The notes: a model not told the origin generated them from the letters alone. A DNA stretch of 64,000 nucleotides from JAEYXS01 sp943367715 (GCA_943367715.1 CALRJY020000005.1:62001-126000), one strand, 5' to 3'. Shown: positions 1 to 9,387, numbered from the stretch's first letter. Made by a program: numbers and translations.

Positions 1-809
1 TCCGTCTGCTCCGGATGTTGCCCGGCATACTGGCGGTTCACCTGGTTCAGGAAGTCCAGCTTGCCGCGCTGCTGCATCTCCGTGATGCCCTCCGGTGTGT
101 TCAAGTTCGGGATCGGCTCCGCACCGCTCTGCAAGCGGATGCCCTGATACAGCGCCGGCATGAAACCAGAACTCCAGTTCCGCGGCCCATTCACCACGCT
201 GGACTGATTGTCCTGCATGACCACATACGCGGGCAAATCCGTATTCTCCGTGCCCAGACCATAACTCACCCATGCCCCCATCGAAGGCCGTCCGCCGAGG
301 ATGGACCCCGTATTCATCTGGCAAACGCCGGAGGAATGGTTGATGCCATCCGCATAGCACGAACGCACCACCGCGATATCATCCACGCACGTCGCCACGT
401 TCGGCAACCAGTCAGAAACCCAAAGACCGCTCTGCCCGTGCTGCTTCCACTTGCGCTGCGAAGCGAGTAGGGGAGCATTTCCTTCACCCATGGCGAGGAT
501 GACCTTGCCAAAACTGTCCGGCAACGGCTTGCCCGCGAGACGGTTCAGTTCCGGTTTGGGATCAAAGAGATCGATATGGCTCGGTCCGCCTTCCATGAAG
601 AGGAAGATCACGCTCTTGGCCTTGGCGGGCAGTTGTGCCGGCTTGCCGATCAACGGCGATTTCACCAGCCCATTGGCGATCGCCGACGATTGCCCCATCA
701 GATAACTCAACGCCAGCGAGCCAAAGCCCAGCGCTCCCTTCGACAGGAAATCCCGCCGCGAAAAGATCGGCTCGTAACGATGACACCGTGGATCAGACGA
801 CTTCTTCAT
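1..809 (-). CDS. DUF1501 family secreted protein, 3' end cut by window edge
   Basis: The reading frame begins at the ATG at 807-809 and stays open to base 1, giving about 269 residues without a stop. The N-terminus has a twin-arginine-like signal (SRRDFLSKGALGFGSLALS), so Tat export is likely. The motif FLFMEGGPSHIDLFDPKP at about residue 70-87 is typical of DUF1501, a family distantly related to sulfatases and alkaline phosphatases and abundant in Planctomycetes and Verrucomicrobia. Its biochemical role is not established. The start lies 2 bases after the stop of the DUF1549/DUF1553 gene, so the two are almost certainly co-transcribed and translationally coupled; this pairing is common in the PVC superphylum. 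The C-terminal part lies outside the window. Confidence 0.9.
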   Translation of the reverse strand, partial: MKKSSDPRCHRYEPIFSRRDFLSKGALGFGSLALSYLMGQSSAIANGLVKSPLIGKPAQLPAKAKSVIFLFMEGGPSHIDLFDPKPELNRLAGKPLPDSFGKVILAMGEGNAPLLASQRKWKQHGQSGLWVSDWLPNVATCVDDIAVVRSCYADGINHSSGVCQMNTGSILGGRPSMGAWVSYGLGTENTDLPAYVVMQDNQSSVVNGPRNWSSGFMPALYQGIRLQSGAEPIPNLNTPEGITEMQQRGKLDFLNQVNRQYAGQHPEQT

Positions 810-811
810 AC

Positions 812-3800
812 CTATTCGACGTAAAGAAACTCATTCGAATTGAGCAAAATGTGGCAGAAATCGATCAAGGCAGTCTTGCGCACATTCACTTTCGTTTTCG
901 CGAACACCGCCGAAGGCCGGATATCCAGCCCGTTGCCCGTCGCATCGCGGAACACGTCCGGCTTCGCCTCGAACTGCCAGTAACCTACCACATGCTTGTT
1001 CAGCGTCTCGGAGGTGAACAGGATTTGATCCACGCCCAGCGCCTTGTTCGAGAGCCGCACATCATCGATCAACCCGTCGAAGAACGACTGCCCCTGTCCC
1101 GGCCGTCCGCCAATGGTGAACGAATTCTTGCTCGCATAACCGCCCGTGATCGTATGATTGATCTTGGCGATGAGCAGAGGCTCGTCGTCGTTGGACAAAT
1201 CCTTCACGTAGAAGGAAACCTCTCCCGGCTTGCCGTCTTTGGCCAACTTCACGGCTGCCGCGACATAATACGGCTTGTCGAACTGGATGTGCTGGTCGGA
1301 GAAGATCGCTTCATTCCCCATCTTGCCGTCCAGTTTCATGCCCGTTATCTGCAGCACCAGCGTCTGCGGTTTGCGGCGCGAGGCCTTCCCCGTGATGCCG
1401 AAGCTCCAGCCCGGCTGCGGATCGCTCCCGCTCCAGTTCGCCGCGATGGTCCGTACAGACCCATTTTCGTAGATCGAGCGGATCAGCACGAAGGCTTCGA
1501 TGGTGAATTCATTCGTCGGCATGATGCCTGTGGGTGGCACCTCGAAGCGGCTCTGCGGCCCTTCCGGCGACATCAACGCTGCTTGACCGTCGCGATAGGG
1601 AAGCTTGTCATACAGGAACGCCGCTTTGGCTGAACCGGCCCGCACTGGGTCGATGCGTTCTTCCTGTTCCTTGAGGAACTGCACCGCCGCCGTCGTTTCC
1701 TTCGGTGAAGGACTGCGGCCATACGCCAGTTGGAAAGCGTAATCCACCAGACGCGATTCATCCGCCGAACCTTCCTTCTCCAACCGTTCCGCAAACGCTT
1801 TCGCCCGTTGCAACATCAACTGGCTGTTGATCAGTAATAGCGATTGCACCGGTGTAGTTGTCGTATCCCGCGCGGAAACACTGTTGAACCACAGCGGCGC
1901 ATCGAACACATCGATCAAGGGATCGCGCGTATTCCGCATGATGCGCGTATAGATGGCCCGGCGCGGCTCGCTGGCGATGACGCCCGGTCCGCCCGCGTTC
2001 AGTTCCAGTTCACCCGTCACTGAGAAGATCGCATCACGGATTTGTTCCGCATCCAGACGCCGTACATTCGACCGCCAGTAAAGCTTGTTCTCCGGATCCT
2101 TCAGCTTGCCCGCTTCCATCTGCGGATGCGTGACTGCCTGCCGATATGTGGCCGACATCAAGATGCTCTTGTGCAGCTTCTTCAGACTCCAGCCGTCTTT
2201 CACGAACTGCGAGGCCATCCAGTTCAGCAGTTCCGGATGCGATGGCACTTCACCCAATTTACCGAGGTCGCTCGCGCTGGAGGCCAGTCCTTTGCCCATG
2301 TGATATTGCCAGATGCGGTTCACGATCACGCGCGCCGTGAGCGGATTGCTCGGCTGCGTCAGCCACTCAGCCAAAGCCGCGCGGCGACCAGTAGAATTCG
2401 GCGCCGTGGCCACCGGTTTGATTGTGGCCGGCTTTTCATCCAGCACGCTCAGGAAACCCGGTTCAATCGGCTCTTTGCCCTTCTTGGGAATGAACACGGG
2501 CGGTGCTTTCGGGCCCATGTCCGTCACGGCCAAGGCCACGGGCAAATCCTCCGGCTTCTCTTTGTCGAACTGCGCGAGCTGCTTCTTCAAGGCCAGATAA
2601 CGGTCCTTGTCCTCGCCTTTGATCGTCCGCTCCATGCGGTCGTACTCATAATACACCTGCCGATAAGCGAGTTCGGCCAACTGATGTTCCAATGGCTCAC
2701 GTTGCGCTACCGGCTTGTTGATCATCGCCTGGATGTCATCCGGGAACATGATGATCGCCTTGTTGGCGGCGGTGGGGCGATATTTGACTTCGATCGCTTC
2801 GATGTCCTTGCGGATCTCCGCCGTCTTGGTTTCCCACGCCACCATCCTGGCGGCGTGTTCCTTCTTGTCTTTCTCCGTCGCCGCGATGAGGTCCTCGCGC
2901 GGCATGATGGGCGCGAAGAATGCCTGCAGGCGGTAGTAATCCTTCTGCAACAGCGGATCGTACTTGTGATCGTGGCAACGCGCACACTGGAGACTGACGC
3001 CGAGGAACACATCACCCGTCGTGTCCGTCAGATCGTTCATGATCGTCGTCCACTGGCCGCGCACATCGCGGTTGTTGTATTCGTAGATCCAGTGCCGCAA
3101 GTAACCCGTCGCGATGAGTGCCTCCGGATTGTTCGGATACAGCTCATCACCCGCGAGCTGTTCCTTCACGAAAAGATTGTACGGCTTGTCCGTGTTGAAA
3201 GACTTGATGACGTAATCCCGATACCGCCAGGAGAGGGGACGATAATCATCGATGCGATATCCATCGGAATCCGCGTAACGCACCAGATCCAGCCAATACC
3301 TCGCCCAACGTTCACCATAGCGCGGACTGCTCAACAAACGGTCGATCAACTTCTCATACGCATTCGACGACGTATCATGCAGGAAGTTATCCACTTCACC
3401 CGGCGTCGGGGGCAGACCAGTAAGATCAAAAGTGACGCGCCGGATCAAAGCACCGCGTTCCGCTTCACCTGCCGGCTTCAGCCCCTCTTTCTCTAACCGC
3501 ACAAAAATGAACCGGTCGAGTTCGTTCTTTGACCACCCGCCATCTTTCACCGTCGGCACAGGCGGCTGTTTGAGCGGTTGGAAGGACCACCATTGACGGT
3601 CTTCATCCGTGATCTTGCCGCGCGGCTTGATCTTAGAGAGGTCAGCTCCGGGCCACGGCGCACCTTGCTTCACCCATTCCGTCAGATAACCGATCTCTTC
3701 ATCGCTGAGCTTGGGCTTCTTGGACGGCATTTTGAGATGCTCATCCGTATGTTTGATCGCCTTGATGAAAAGGCTCTCGTCCGGCTTGCCCACTACGATC

Positions 3801-4081
3801 GCCGGACCATTGTCGCCACCTGTGATAAACCCACCCAAAGTATCCAAGACCAAGCCACCCTTCATCTTGTGACCCGCATGGCTGTGGCACTCGAAGCACT
3901 TCCCTTGCAGCACCGGCAAGACCTTGTCCTCGAAAAGCGCTTGTTGGGCAGTGGTGATGGTCGTCGCTTGGGCGGAGACCAGAGTGAGCAGTGAGACAGC
4001 CGCTGTTCCTATGTAAACACGGGCGGCTACACTCAGCTTCGAGCGCTTCAAATCACGATTTTCGAGTTGGTCCCCGGGCAT
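812..4081 (-). CDS. DUF1549/DUF1553 (PSD1) protein with planctomycete-type cytochrome c and LamG-like domain
   Basis: A 1089-residue secreted protein. An N-terminal hydrophobic signal (about 18-40) precedes a c-type heme motif CFECH at 62-66. DUF1549 follows (about 180-400) and contains a second CxxCH motif, CARCH, near 366-370. DUF1553 follows at about 560-800. The C-terminal 200 or so residues (FTIEAFVLIRS..., GLIDDVRLSNKAL) look like a LamG/concanavalin-type carbohydrate-binding fold. The family is known from Planctomycetes and Verrucomicrobia, often paired with DUF1501. A periplasmic redox or polysaccharide-related role is inferred, not shown. It sits third in a sigma > FecR > PSD1 > DUF1501 operon, 86 bases after the FecR gene. 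The start chosen is the first ATG; Met1 is somewhat far from the hydrophobic core, so a later start is possible. Confidence 0.9.
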   Translation of the reverse strand: MPGDQLENRDLKRSKLSVAARVYIGTAAVSLLTLVSAQATTITTAQQALFEDKVLPVLQGKCFECHSHAGHKMKGGLVLDTLGGFITGGDNGPAIVVGKPDESLFIKAIKHTDEHLKMPSKKPKLSDEEIGYLTEWVKQGAPWPGADLSKIKPRGKITDEDRQWWSFQPLKQPPVPTVKDGGWSKNELDRFIFVRLEKEGLKPAGEAERGALIRRVTFDLTGLPPTPGEVDNFLHDTSSNAYEKLIDRLLSSPRYGERWARYWLDLVRYADSDGYRIDDYRPLSWRYRDYVIKSFNTDKPYNLFVKEQLAGDELYPNNPEALIATGYLRHWIYEYNNRDVRGQWTTIMNDLTDTTGDVFLGVSLQCARCHDHKYDPLLQKDYYRLQAFFAPIMPREDLIAATEKDKKEHAARMVAWETKTAEIRKDIEAIEVKYRPTAANKAIIMFPDDIQAMINKPVAQREPLEHQLAELAYRQVYYEYDRMERTIKGEDKDRYLALKKQLAQFDKEKPEDLPVALAVTDMGPKAPPVFIPKKGKEPIEPGFLSVLDEKPATIKPVATAPNSTGRRAALAEWLTQPSNPLTARVIVNRIWQYHMGKGLASSASDLGKLGEVPSHPELLNWMASQFVKDGWSLKKLHKSILMSATYRQAVTHPQMEAGKLKDPENKLYWRSNVRRLDAEQIRDAIFSVTGELELNAGGPGVIASEPRRAIYTRIMRNTRDPLIDVFDAPLWFNSVSARDTTTTPVQSLLLINSQLMLQRAKAFAERLEKEGSADESRLVDYAFQLAYGRSPSPKETTAAVQFLKEQEERIDPVRAGSAKAAFLYDKLPYRDGQAALMSPEGPQSRFEVPPTGIMPTNEFTIEAFVLIRSIYENGSVRTIAANWSGSDPQPGWSFGITGKASRRKPQTLVLQITGMKLDGKMGNEAIFSDQHIQFDKPYYVAAAVKLAKDGKPGEVSFYVKDLSNDDEPLLIAKINHTITGGYASKNSFTIGGRPGQGQSFFDGLIDDVRLSNKALGVDQILFTSETLNKHVVGYWQFEAKPDVFRDATGNGLDIRPSAVFAKTKVNVRKTALIDFCHILLNSNEFLYVE

Positions 4082-4167
4082 ATTTTAGTGTTGCTGGGTC
4101 TAGGTAGCAAAATATAGGTCATTTGACCCCTGCCGTCAGCACCTTTAATCGACAAGTTTTTGACCGA

Positions 4168-5613
4168 TTAACGCACCCGCAGGGTAGGGGGTTTGCCTTG
4201 GGGATGTTCCTTGGAGGCAAAGGCATGCGCCATGCCCTGATGCTCGTTCTCACTCGTTTCACGGATGACGACGAAAGACACCAGACCGTTCGTGTCCTCG
4301 CGGATGAAACGTGCCAAGGCTTCTGACTTGATGGTGATGAGATCGCTGGAGCCGCCGCGCGGCATGATGAATTCGGCCAGCTTGCGGGTTTTGTTTGGGA
4401 TCAGTCCGGTATCCGTATTGGCGGGAGCATTGCCCCACATCAGGCTGTTTTCCTTCCAATAGTCCAAGGATTGGTCCGTGATGCCATAAACGGCAAACGT
4501 GCAATCCGGCACCAGAGCGGCAAAACCGAAACCGCTGGGCCGGGGATCCAGCACTAATTGTGCTTCCGAGATGTTATCCGGGCCGATGTGGAATTCTTCC
4601 GAGATATCCACATAGCTCAATTGGGAAACATCGAAAGTGAGGTATATCCGCCGTTCGTTGCCCTGTGCGTTTTCCTTGTTCGGCGCATTTTTGACGTCCG
4701 TATGCTTGGCCATGAGCAAGGAGTGCAAGCCATTGGGTTCCTTCCCCCCTTTCTGCACATACGCGTCCTTGCCCAGGCGGAACGACGTCGGGATCGAGAG
4801 CCAGCGTTCTGCTTGATACATCTGATCCAGTCGCACGGGTTCCGGTACAATGGCGGCGAGAGCGACATTGTCCATGCCTACGATATACGCCTTACCTTTC
4901 GTCAACTGCCGGATTTCCCGGCTGCCGAGCTGTTGCACATCGACGATGCCGTCAAAAGCATAAACGTGGGAAGTCTTGAGTGACCCCACCGTCACACCGA
5001 AGCGGCTGCCCCGGTCCATGGCTTTCAACTCAGGAGTATAGATCGTGAATCCGCGGGCGGTCGGAGGGATTTCCGCCACCACGGAACCTTCCATCACCCG
5101 GCACCGGGTGTCATCTATCAGCCGGATGGTGGTCGGTGCTTCCAAGAAAAGCGTGGTGCCATTCTCGTACTTTAACGTGGCCATTCCTTCCAGCAGCACG
5201 AGTACTCCTGCACCCAATTTTGACTGCTCCTTGGTGGGCAAGTCGGAGCTGCCCCATTTGCAATGTTGCACCTTCACCAAAGTGGCCATGGGACGAACCG
5301 GTTCCGGTATCACCACGGGGGGAGTGAGTAAGAACCGGCTGACGACCAGGGTGATACAGGCGGCCGCGGCGGCCGAGAGCAGGGGCACCCACCATTTACG
5401 GAACTGGGGCTCGGGGGCCGGTGTGTCCAGCAGACTGCCGAGCGACTCCCGCTCCGCCCGCAACGTGGCGTGCATCCAAACCTGTTCGACATATTCCGCC
5501 CGGACTTTCGGATCTTTGACGACCGCCATCTTCAAGGACGCCAATTCTTCCGGCGTCAGGTCACCGTCCAGCGCACGATTTATCCGTTCGTTATTAGGGG
5601 AGGATTCGCTCAT
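4168..5613 (-). CDS. FecR-domain anti-sigma factor / transmembrane regulator
   Basis: A 481-residue protein starting at the ATG 5611-5613, which overlaps the stop of the upstream sigma gene (ATGA), a sign of translational coupling. Residues 1-60 form a charged cytoplasmic helix-rich segment (INRALDGDLTPEEL) suited to hold a sigma factor. One transmembrane segment lies near 73-96 (WWVPLLSAAAAACITLVVSRF). A FecR domain spans about 110-245 (GVLVLLEGMATLKYENG, RGFTIYTPELKAMDRGSRFG). The remaining C-terminal half resembles the beta-rich DNRLRE-type extracellular domain (IYLTFDVSQL, DNISEAQLVLDP) rather than a plain FecR tail. By analogy with FecR it probably senses an outside signal and controls the co-encoded sigma factor. 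A longer start 12 codons upstream exists but would lengthen the overlap. Confidence 0.88.
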   Translation of the reverse strand: MSESSPNNERINRALDGDLTPEELASLKMAVVKDPKVRAEYVEQVWMHATLRAERESLGSLLDTPAPEPQFRKWWVPLLSAAAAACITLVVSRFLLTPPVVIPEPVRPMATLVKVQHCKWGSSDLPTKEQSKLGAGVLVLLEGMATLKYENGTTLFLEAPTTIRLIDDTRCRVMEGSVVAEIPPTARGFTIYTPELKAMDRGSRFGVTVGSLKTSHVYAFDGIVDVQQLGSREIRQLTKGKAYIVGMDNVALAAIVPEPVRLDQMYQAERWLSIPTSFRLGKDAYVQKGGKEPNGLHSLLMAKHTDVKNAPNKENAQGNERRIYLTFDVSQLSYVDISEEFHIGPDNISEAQLVLDPRPSGFGFAALVPDCTFAVYGITDQSLDYWKENSLMWGNAPANTDTGLIPNKTRKLAEFIMPRGGSSDLITIKSEALARFIREDTNGLVSFVVIRETSENEHQGMAHAFASKEHPQGKPPTLRVR

Positions 5614-6173
5614 AGGACGCGGGAAAGGGCCAACTGGCGCTGGACGCAATCATTCAACAGTTTGCGGATCCGGCTGAGCAAACGATAGGCCGCACCGGAC
5701 GTCTGGCCGGTTTTGGCGGCGATGGCATCGATATCCAAGTCTTCGTAATAACGCAGGACAATCATCTTGCGGTGCGGTTCGGAGAGCTTTCGCAAGCAGG
5801 TTTGCAGCGCATCGGACTGCCGGTCAAGCAGGGTTTCGTTCAGTTCGATCTCGGCGGAGACCGCCTCGATGAAGGCTTCATCCAGTTCGGAAGACGGGTG
5901 GCGGGCCTTGCTCCGGCGGTAATTGAGGATGTGGTACGTCACGATTTTACGGGCCCAAGCGCGAAAATTGGTCCCCACGATGAAGTTCTGAAATTGTTTC
6001 CACATCACCACCTTGCAGTCCTGCAAGATATCCTCGGCATCCGCTTGGGTGTGGACCAGGCTATAGACATACGCCGCCAGCCAGCGGTCATTCTGCGTCA
6101 GCAGCCGCAGGTAGGCTTCCGTGCGTTCCGCTGGGGCGGAATCAACCGGAGTATTGGCAAGTGGTTCGTCCAT
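5610..6173 (-). CDS. ECF-type RNA polymerase sigma-70 factor, Rhodopirellula/Verrucomicrobium type
   Basis: A 187-residue sigma factor from the ATG at 6171-6173 (MDEPLANTP). Region 2 is visible near residues 25-85 (HTQADAEDILQDCKVVMWKQ, followed by FRAWARKIVTYHILNYRR). Region 4 is at about 130-180 (PHRKMIVLRYYEDLDIDAIA and a helix-turn-helix with SGAAYRLLSRIRKLL). Length and motifs fit small ECF sigma factors expanded in PVC bacteria. The frame is open upstream to 6683, but that extension is not sigma-like and lies across the divergent pseudopilin promoter region, so the shorter start is preferred. It heads an operon with its FecR partner and two exported proteins that are probable targets of the same regulation. 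Confidence 0.92.
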   Translation of the reverse strand: MDEPLANTPVDSAPAERTEAYLRLLTQNDRWLAAYVYSLVHTQADAEDILQDCKVVMWKQFQNFIVGTNFRAWARKIVTYHILNYRRSKARHPSSELDEAFIEAVSAEIELNETLLDRQSDALQTCLRKLSEPHRKMIVLRYYEDLDIDAIAAKTGQTSGAAYRLLSRIRKLLNDCVQRQLALSRVL

Positions 6174-6414
6174 AGTACACAGCTTGTTTACAAGGGAATG
6201 TCCTGAGCGCCAAACTTTGGACGCACTATTTTCAGCCATTTTTTCAACCGGACAAAGACGGCACTGTTTCTGACGCTCTTCCCGCAGAAATCTCCGGTCG
6301 CTGCATAATTGTTGTCCAAAACATCCGGCCCCATGACATCTATCATGAAAAGCCCTGATTGTTTTCCGGTGTGCTGGCTGTTTGCGCCATTTGGAAGTGG
6401 GGATAACCGACGAT

Positions 6415-7404
6415 ATGAAAATATTTAAACCAAACCAGTTTCGTTCCGTCTTTACCGGCCGCCTGCCTATGAAAACTTCGAAATCCTCCGGCTTCACTCT
6501 GATTGAATTACTCGTCGTCATCGCCATCATCGCCATTCTGGCCGGCATGCTGTTGCCCGCCTTGGCGATGGCCAAGCAGAAGGCGGCCACCACCAAATGC
6601 CTGAGCAACTTGAAGCAGATCGGCGTGGCGTACAGTTTGTACACCTCCGATAACACGGAGAAACTTCCTTTTGCGACGCACAACGTCGCTGGTGTGAATC
6701 CCGGATGGGACGTGATGCTGGACCCCTACTTGGGCGGCACGCGAACCAATATCAGCTCTTCGTACATGGGCAACAGCGCCAACGGTCACAACACCGTCTA
6801 TAAATTCATCCTCTGCCCAGCGGACAAGATCGTCCTTTCCGGGTTGTGGAACGGCGGGGTGGGACGCGAGACGGTTTTCGAGAAACGCCGCACCTATTCC
6901 ATGCCGCTGCATAACATGCAAACCACGAACTGGCCGCCCAATCCGGCTAATTCCACCGGGGTGGGCCTGTTCTTCGATTCGTCCAATTTCTTCCCCAATT
7001 TCAATTCCACCGTCGGTACGTGGGGTGCGATCGTGCCCCCCTTCGCCACCCTGCAAGCGGACGGGCGATACACGGCCAAGCGGATGGCCGCGGTGAGAAC
7101 CGGCGTGGTGCTGGACGCCGTGGGCACCATGACTCTGACGGAACAGGCCAATTTCGAGAACTTGGCCGGCGCTCGTGTTTTTGCCGCCATTCCCCGCGCT
7201 GACGCGCATCTGCAAACGACTAACCGGGTTGGCGGCGGCAATTTCTCTGGCGAAGGCATGCTCCCCGGCCAGTTCCACACCAAGATGATCAATTATCTCT
7301 TTGCCGATGCGCACGCCGAAACCATGCCTCCGGAAAAGACCGTGGGGGACTTTGGGACCATGGCCGTGCCCAAGGGCATCTGGACCATCAAAGCCAAGGA
7401 CTAA
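6415..7404 (+). CDS. type II secretion/pseudopilin-like protein with N-terminal methylation motif
   Basis: A 329-residue protein. The prepilin signal SGFTLIELLVVIAIIAILAG lies near residues 25-44; cleavage is expected between Gly26 and Phe27, with Glu at position +5. The segment after the helix (LPALAMAKQKAATTKCLSNLKQ) and the C-terminal NYLFADAHAETM are typical of the very numerous PVC proteins of the DUF1559/H-X9-DG type. Such proteins are processed by prepilin peptidase and are thought to form or decorate secretion pseudopili. The start is uncertain: ATG 6415 is given, ATG 6469 would give a signal of more usual length. It is divergent from the sigma gene across about 240 bases, so both could share control, and it is followed after 11 bases by a lipoprotein gene. 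Confidence 0.88.
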   Translation: MKIFKPNQFRSVFTGRLPMKTSKSSGFTLIELLVVIAIIAILAGMLLPALAMAKQKAATTKCLSNLKQIGVAYSLYTSDNTEKLPFATHNVAGVNPGWDVMLDPYLGGTRTNISSSYMGNSANGHNTVYKFILCPADKIVLSGLWNGGVGRETVFEKRRTYSMPLHNMQTTNWPPNPANSTGVGLFFDSSNFFPNFNSTVGTWGAIVPPFATLQADGRYTAKRMAAVRTGVVLDAVGTMTLTEQANFENLAGARVFAAIPRADAHLQTTNRVGGGNFSGEGMLPGQFHTKMINYLFADAHAETMPPEKTVGDFGTMAVPKGIWTIKAKD

Positions 7405-7415
7405 AAATTAAATTC

Positions 7416-7796
7416 ATGAAACCCTATCTGTTGTTCGTATTGACCGTTTCCTTCGGTCTGGCCGGATGTGGCGGCTCGAAAGAAGAGGCTCCGCTTCCTT
7501 CCGCACCACCCGCACCTGCCAGTGTCGATATTGGTGCAGCAGTTCCGGCGGCTGCCGTTCAACCGACCGCTGATACCTCATTGGTGGAAGGCGGGATCAA
7601 AGAAGAGGTGCTCCCGCAATTGGCGCCGGTGCAAAAAGGCATCGAAGCTTTTAAGGCCAAGCACGGTCGGCTGCCCAATAACGTATTCGAGATGGTGGAG
7701 GCTGGGGTGATCGCGGAGTTGCCGAAGCTGCCGCCCAACAAGATCTACTACATGGATCACGATAAGGGCACTGTGCACGTCGCCACGGGGCCTTAA
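7416..7796 (+). CDS. small predicted lipoprotein, pseudopilin-associated
   Basis: A 126-residue protein with a lipoprotein signal peptide and lipobox LAGC (Cys18), followed by GGSKEEA and a proline/alanine-rich linker. The C-terminal half (LAPVQKGIEAFKAKHGRLPN, then NKIYYMDHDKGTVHVATG) resembles the globular tail found in secretion-system pseudopilins of PVC bacteria, where 'F...HGRLP' is recurrent. It begins 11 bases after the pseudopilin gene and ends just before a strong hairpin, so the two form a short operon. A role in envelope attachment of the secretion apparatus is inference; no exact family was recognised. Confidence 0.75.
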   Translation: MKPYLLFVLTVSFGLAGCGGSKEEAPLPSAPPAPASVDIGAAVPAAAVQPTADTSLVEGGIKEEVLPQLAPVQKGIEAFKAKHGRLPNNVFEMVEAGVIAELPKLPPNKIYYMDHDKGTVHVATGP

Positions 7797-7827
7797 GCCG
7801 CGCGCAACCATATTCCAAGCAGCAAAA

Positions 7828-7855
7828 AAGCCGGACAGGCATTCCTGTCCGGCTT
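7828..7855. terminator. 12-bp hairpin terminator between convergent genes
   Basis: AAGCCGGACAGG (7828-7839), loop CATT, CCTGTCCGGCTT (7844-7855): a perfect 12-bp stem preceded by an A-run. It lies between the lipoprotein gene and the convergent thioredoxin-like gene. On the minus strand the stem is followed by the U-run encoded by the A-run, so it works best as a terminator for the minus strand; it may act on both. A near-identical hairpin lies at 9443-9474. Confidence 0.8.
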
Positions 7856-7869
7856 ACTAGTGAAGGCCA

Positions 7870-9387
7870 TCATTTTCCTAAGGCCTTCGCCACGGCCGCT
7901 TTGATTTGCCCTCCTCTGAGATCAACCACCACGATTTTACCTGCGGGGTCGATCAATAGAATCTGGGGAATGCTGGAGAAACCGTAACTTTTGGTGACCA
8001 GATCTTCCTCCCAGTCACCTAAAATGACCTGCTGCCATGGCATTTTATTCTGCCTGACGAAATCGCGTAATGTCTGCACCTCGGCGTCCAAGCTCAGGCT
8101 CACCAAGGCGAAACGTGCATCTTTGCCAAACTCATCATGGATCGCTCGCAGGTTGGGCAACTCCTCGACACAAGGGCCACACCATGTCGCCCAAAAATCC
8201 AAGAGGACATACTTGCCCTGCAGCTCAGACAGTTTCAGGTTGCCGCCCTCCAGCTTTTTGGCCGTGAAATCCGGGGCTTCATCCCCGTGCCCCAACATCG
8301 GCTTCACCAGGATTTCACCGATATCATAGGGTTGCTTGGTGGAATTGCTTAGGGCGGACTTTGGAATCTCAATTGTTTGATCGATATAGGCAGTTCGCTT
8401 TTTGCCGTCATCAAATGAAGCGCGGATCCGATACTGGCCCGGTGGGATCATATCACCTACCAGCGTGCCATCGGGCAACAATTGCAGGGCATTGCGGCGA
8501 GTTAATATCTCCGTTCGTCTCCGCCCTTTTTCCGTAGCCAACCACTCCCGCCACCACGCCGCTCTCTTGCCAAAGACATCCTGCTTCACAGGAACTGGTG
8601 GCGGCTCGATATCTTTGTTCGAATACTCCGTCGGTGAAAGCCAGATGACGGATTTGAGCGAATCATAATTGGTTAACCCTTTGCTCAAAATGGCGTGCCC
8701 TTTGATGCTGACCGCATCACTGGCGATTGATGCATAGCCTTTCTCGCCAGGTTTGACCTCCAAACTTCCTCGCAAAAAGAAAAGTTTCTTTGCCAATGGT
8801 TTTGGTGACTCCCGTATAGTTATCTGCCCCGACGGAACCACCGGGAAAACGAATTTGCCTTCCGCGTCTGTCATTATGGTGTCCTCTTTGATGACGAAGA
8901 CATCATCCAGCAGATAATATTGCTCATCAGACGCCAGAAAACGCGGGTGCAAATCGTACCTGACCGACAGATCGCTCACCGGCTTGCCTTGGTTCAGACG
9001 CACCCCCTCAAGGCTGACCCATGGTTGCACGGTCATGAAAGGGTGATTGGTGAAATCGGACGTCTGCATCAGGACAAAGCCATAGTCATTCGCCACCGCC
9101 GCAAACAGGTTCGTAGTCGAAGGCATCGTGAAACTGCCGTTCGCATCCGTGCGCAAGCGCAATGAACCTCCCTCCAAAGTCTTCCCTTTCAACACCACAC
9201 CTACCTCTTCACTCATGAAAACAATCTCTGCTCCGGGTAGCTTTTCACCCGTAGCATTCTGCACCTTCACCTCCAAGTGCGTCTTTTGGCCCGCCGGACT
9301 TTGTGCCCAAGTGGCGGTCACAACTAACAGTGAAAGCGCGGGTATGAGCAGGAACCTGCGGAGCAGGGTAGGGTGCATAAGTTCCAT
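7870..9387 (-). CDS. secreted TlpA-type thioredoxin-domain protein with beta-sandwich N-terminal region
   Basis: A 505-residue exported protein. The signal peptide covers about residues 1-29 (RRFLLIPALSLLVVTATWAQ). Residues 35-350 are beta-rich with segments like those of carboxypeptidase-regulatory or invasin-type domains (ATGEKLPGAEIVF, TDAEGKFVFPVVPSGQITI). The C-terminal 135 residues are a TlpA/ResA-type thioredoxin fold with WATWCGPC at 399-406 (redox cysteines 403 and 406), the family cis-proline region SSIPQILLIDPAGKIV and the AhpC/TSA-type opening GDEAPDFTAKKLEG. Such proteins work as periplasmic disulfide reductases or oxidases. It is a single gene enclosed by hairpins at both ends. 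An alternative ATG lies three codons downstream (9378). Confidence 0.88.
   Translation of the reverse strand: MELMHPTLLRRFLLIPALSLLVVTATWAQSPAGQKTHLEVKVQNATGEKLPGAEIVFMSEEVGVVLKGKTLEGGSLRLRTDANGSFTMPSTTNLFAAVANDYGFVLMQTSDFTNHPFMTVQPWVSLEGVRLNQGKPVSDLSVRYDLHPRFLASDEQYYLLDDVFVIKEDTIMTDAEGKFVFPVVPSGQITIRESPKPLAKKLFFLRGSLEVKPGEKGYASIASDAVSIKGHAILSKGLTNYDSLKSVIWLSPTEYSNKDIEPPPVPVKQDVFGKRAAWWREWLATEKGRRRTEILTRRNALQLLPDGTLVGDMIPPGQYRIRASFDDGKKRTAYIDQTIEIPKSALSNSTKQPYDIGEILVKPMLGHGDEAPDFTAKKLEGGNLKLSELQGKYVLLDFWATWCGPCVEELPNLRAIHDEFGKDARFALVSLSLDAEVQTLRDFVRQNKMPWQQVILGDWEEDLVTKSYGFSSIPQILLIDPAGKIVVVDLRGGQIKAAVAKALGK

Noticed and set aside
6174..6683. Extended N-terminus of the sigma factor frame
   Set aside because: The extra 170 residues do not resemble a sigma factor and cross the divergent pseudopilin start region.
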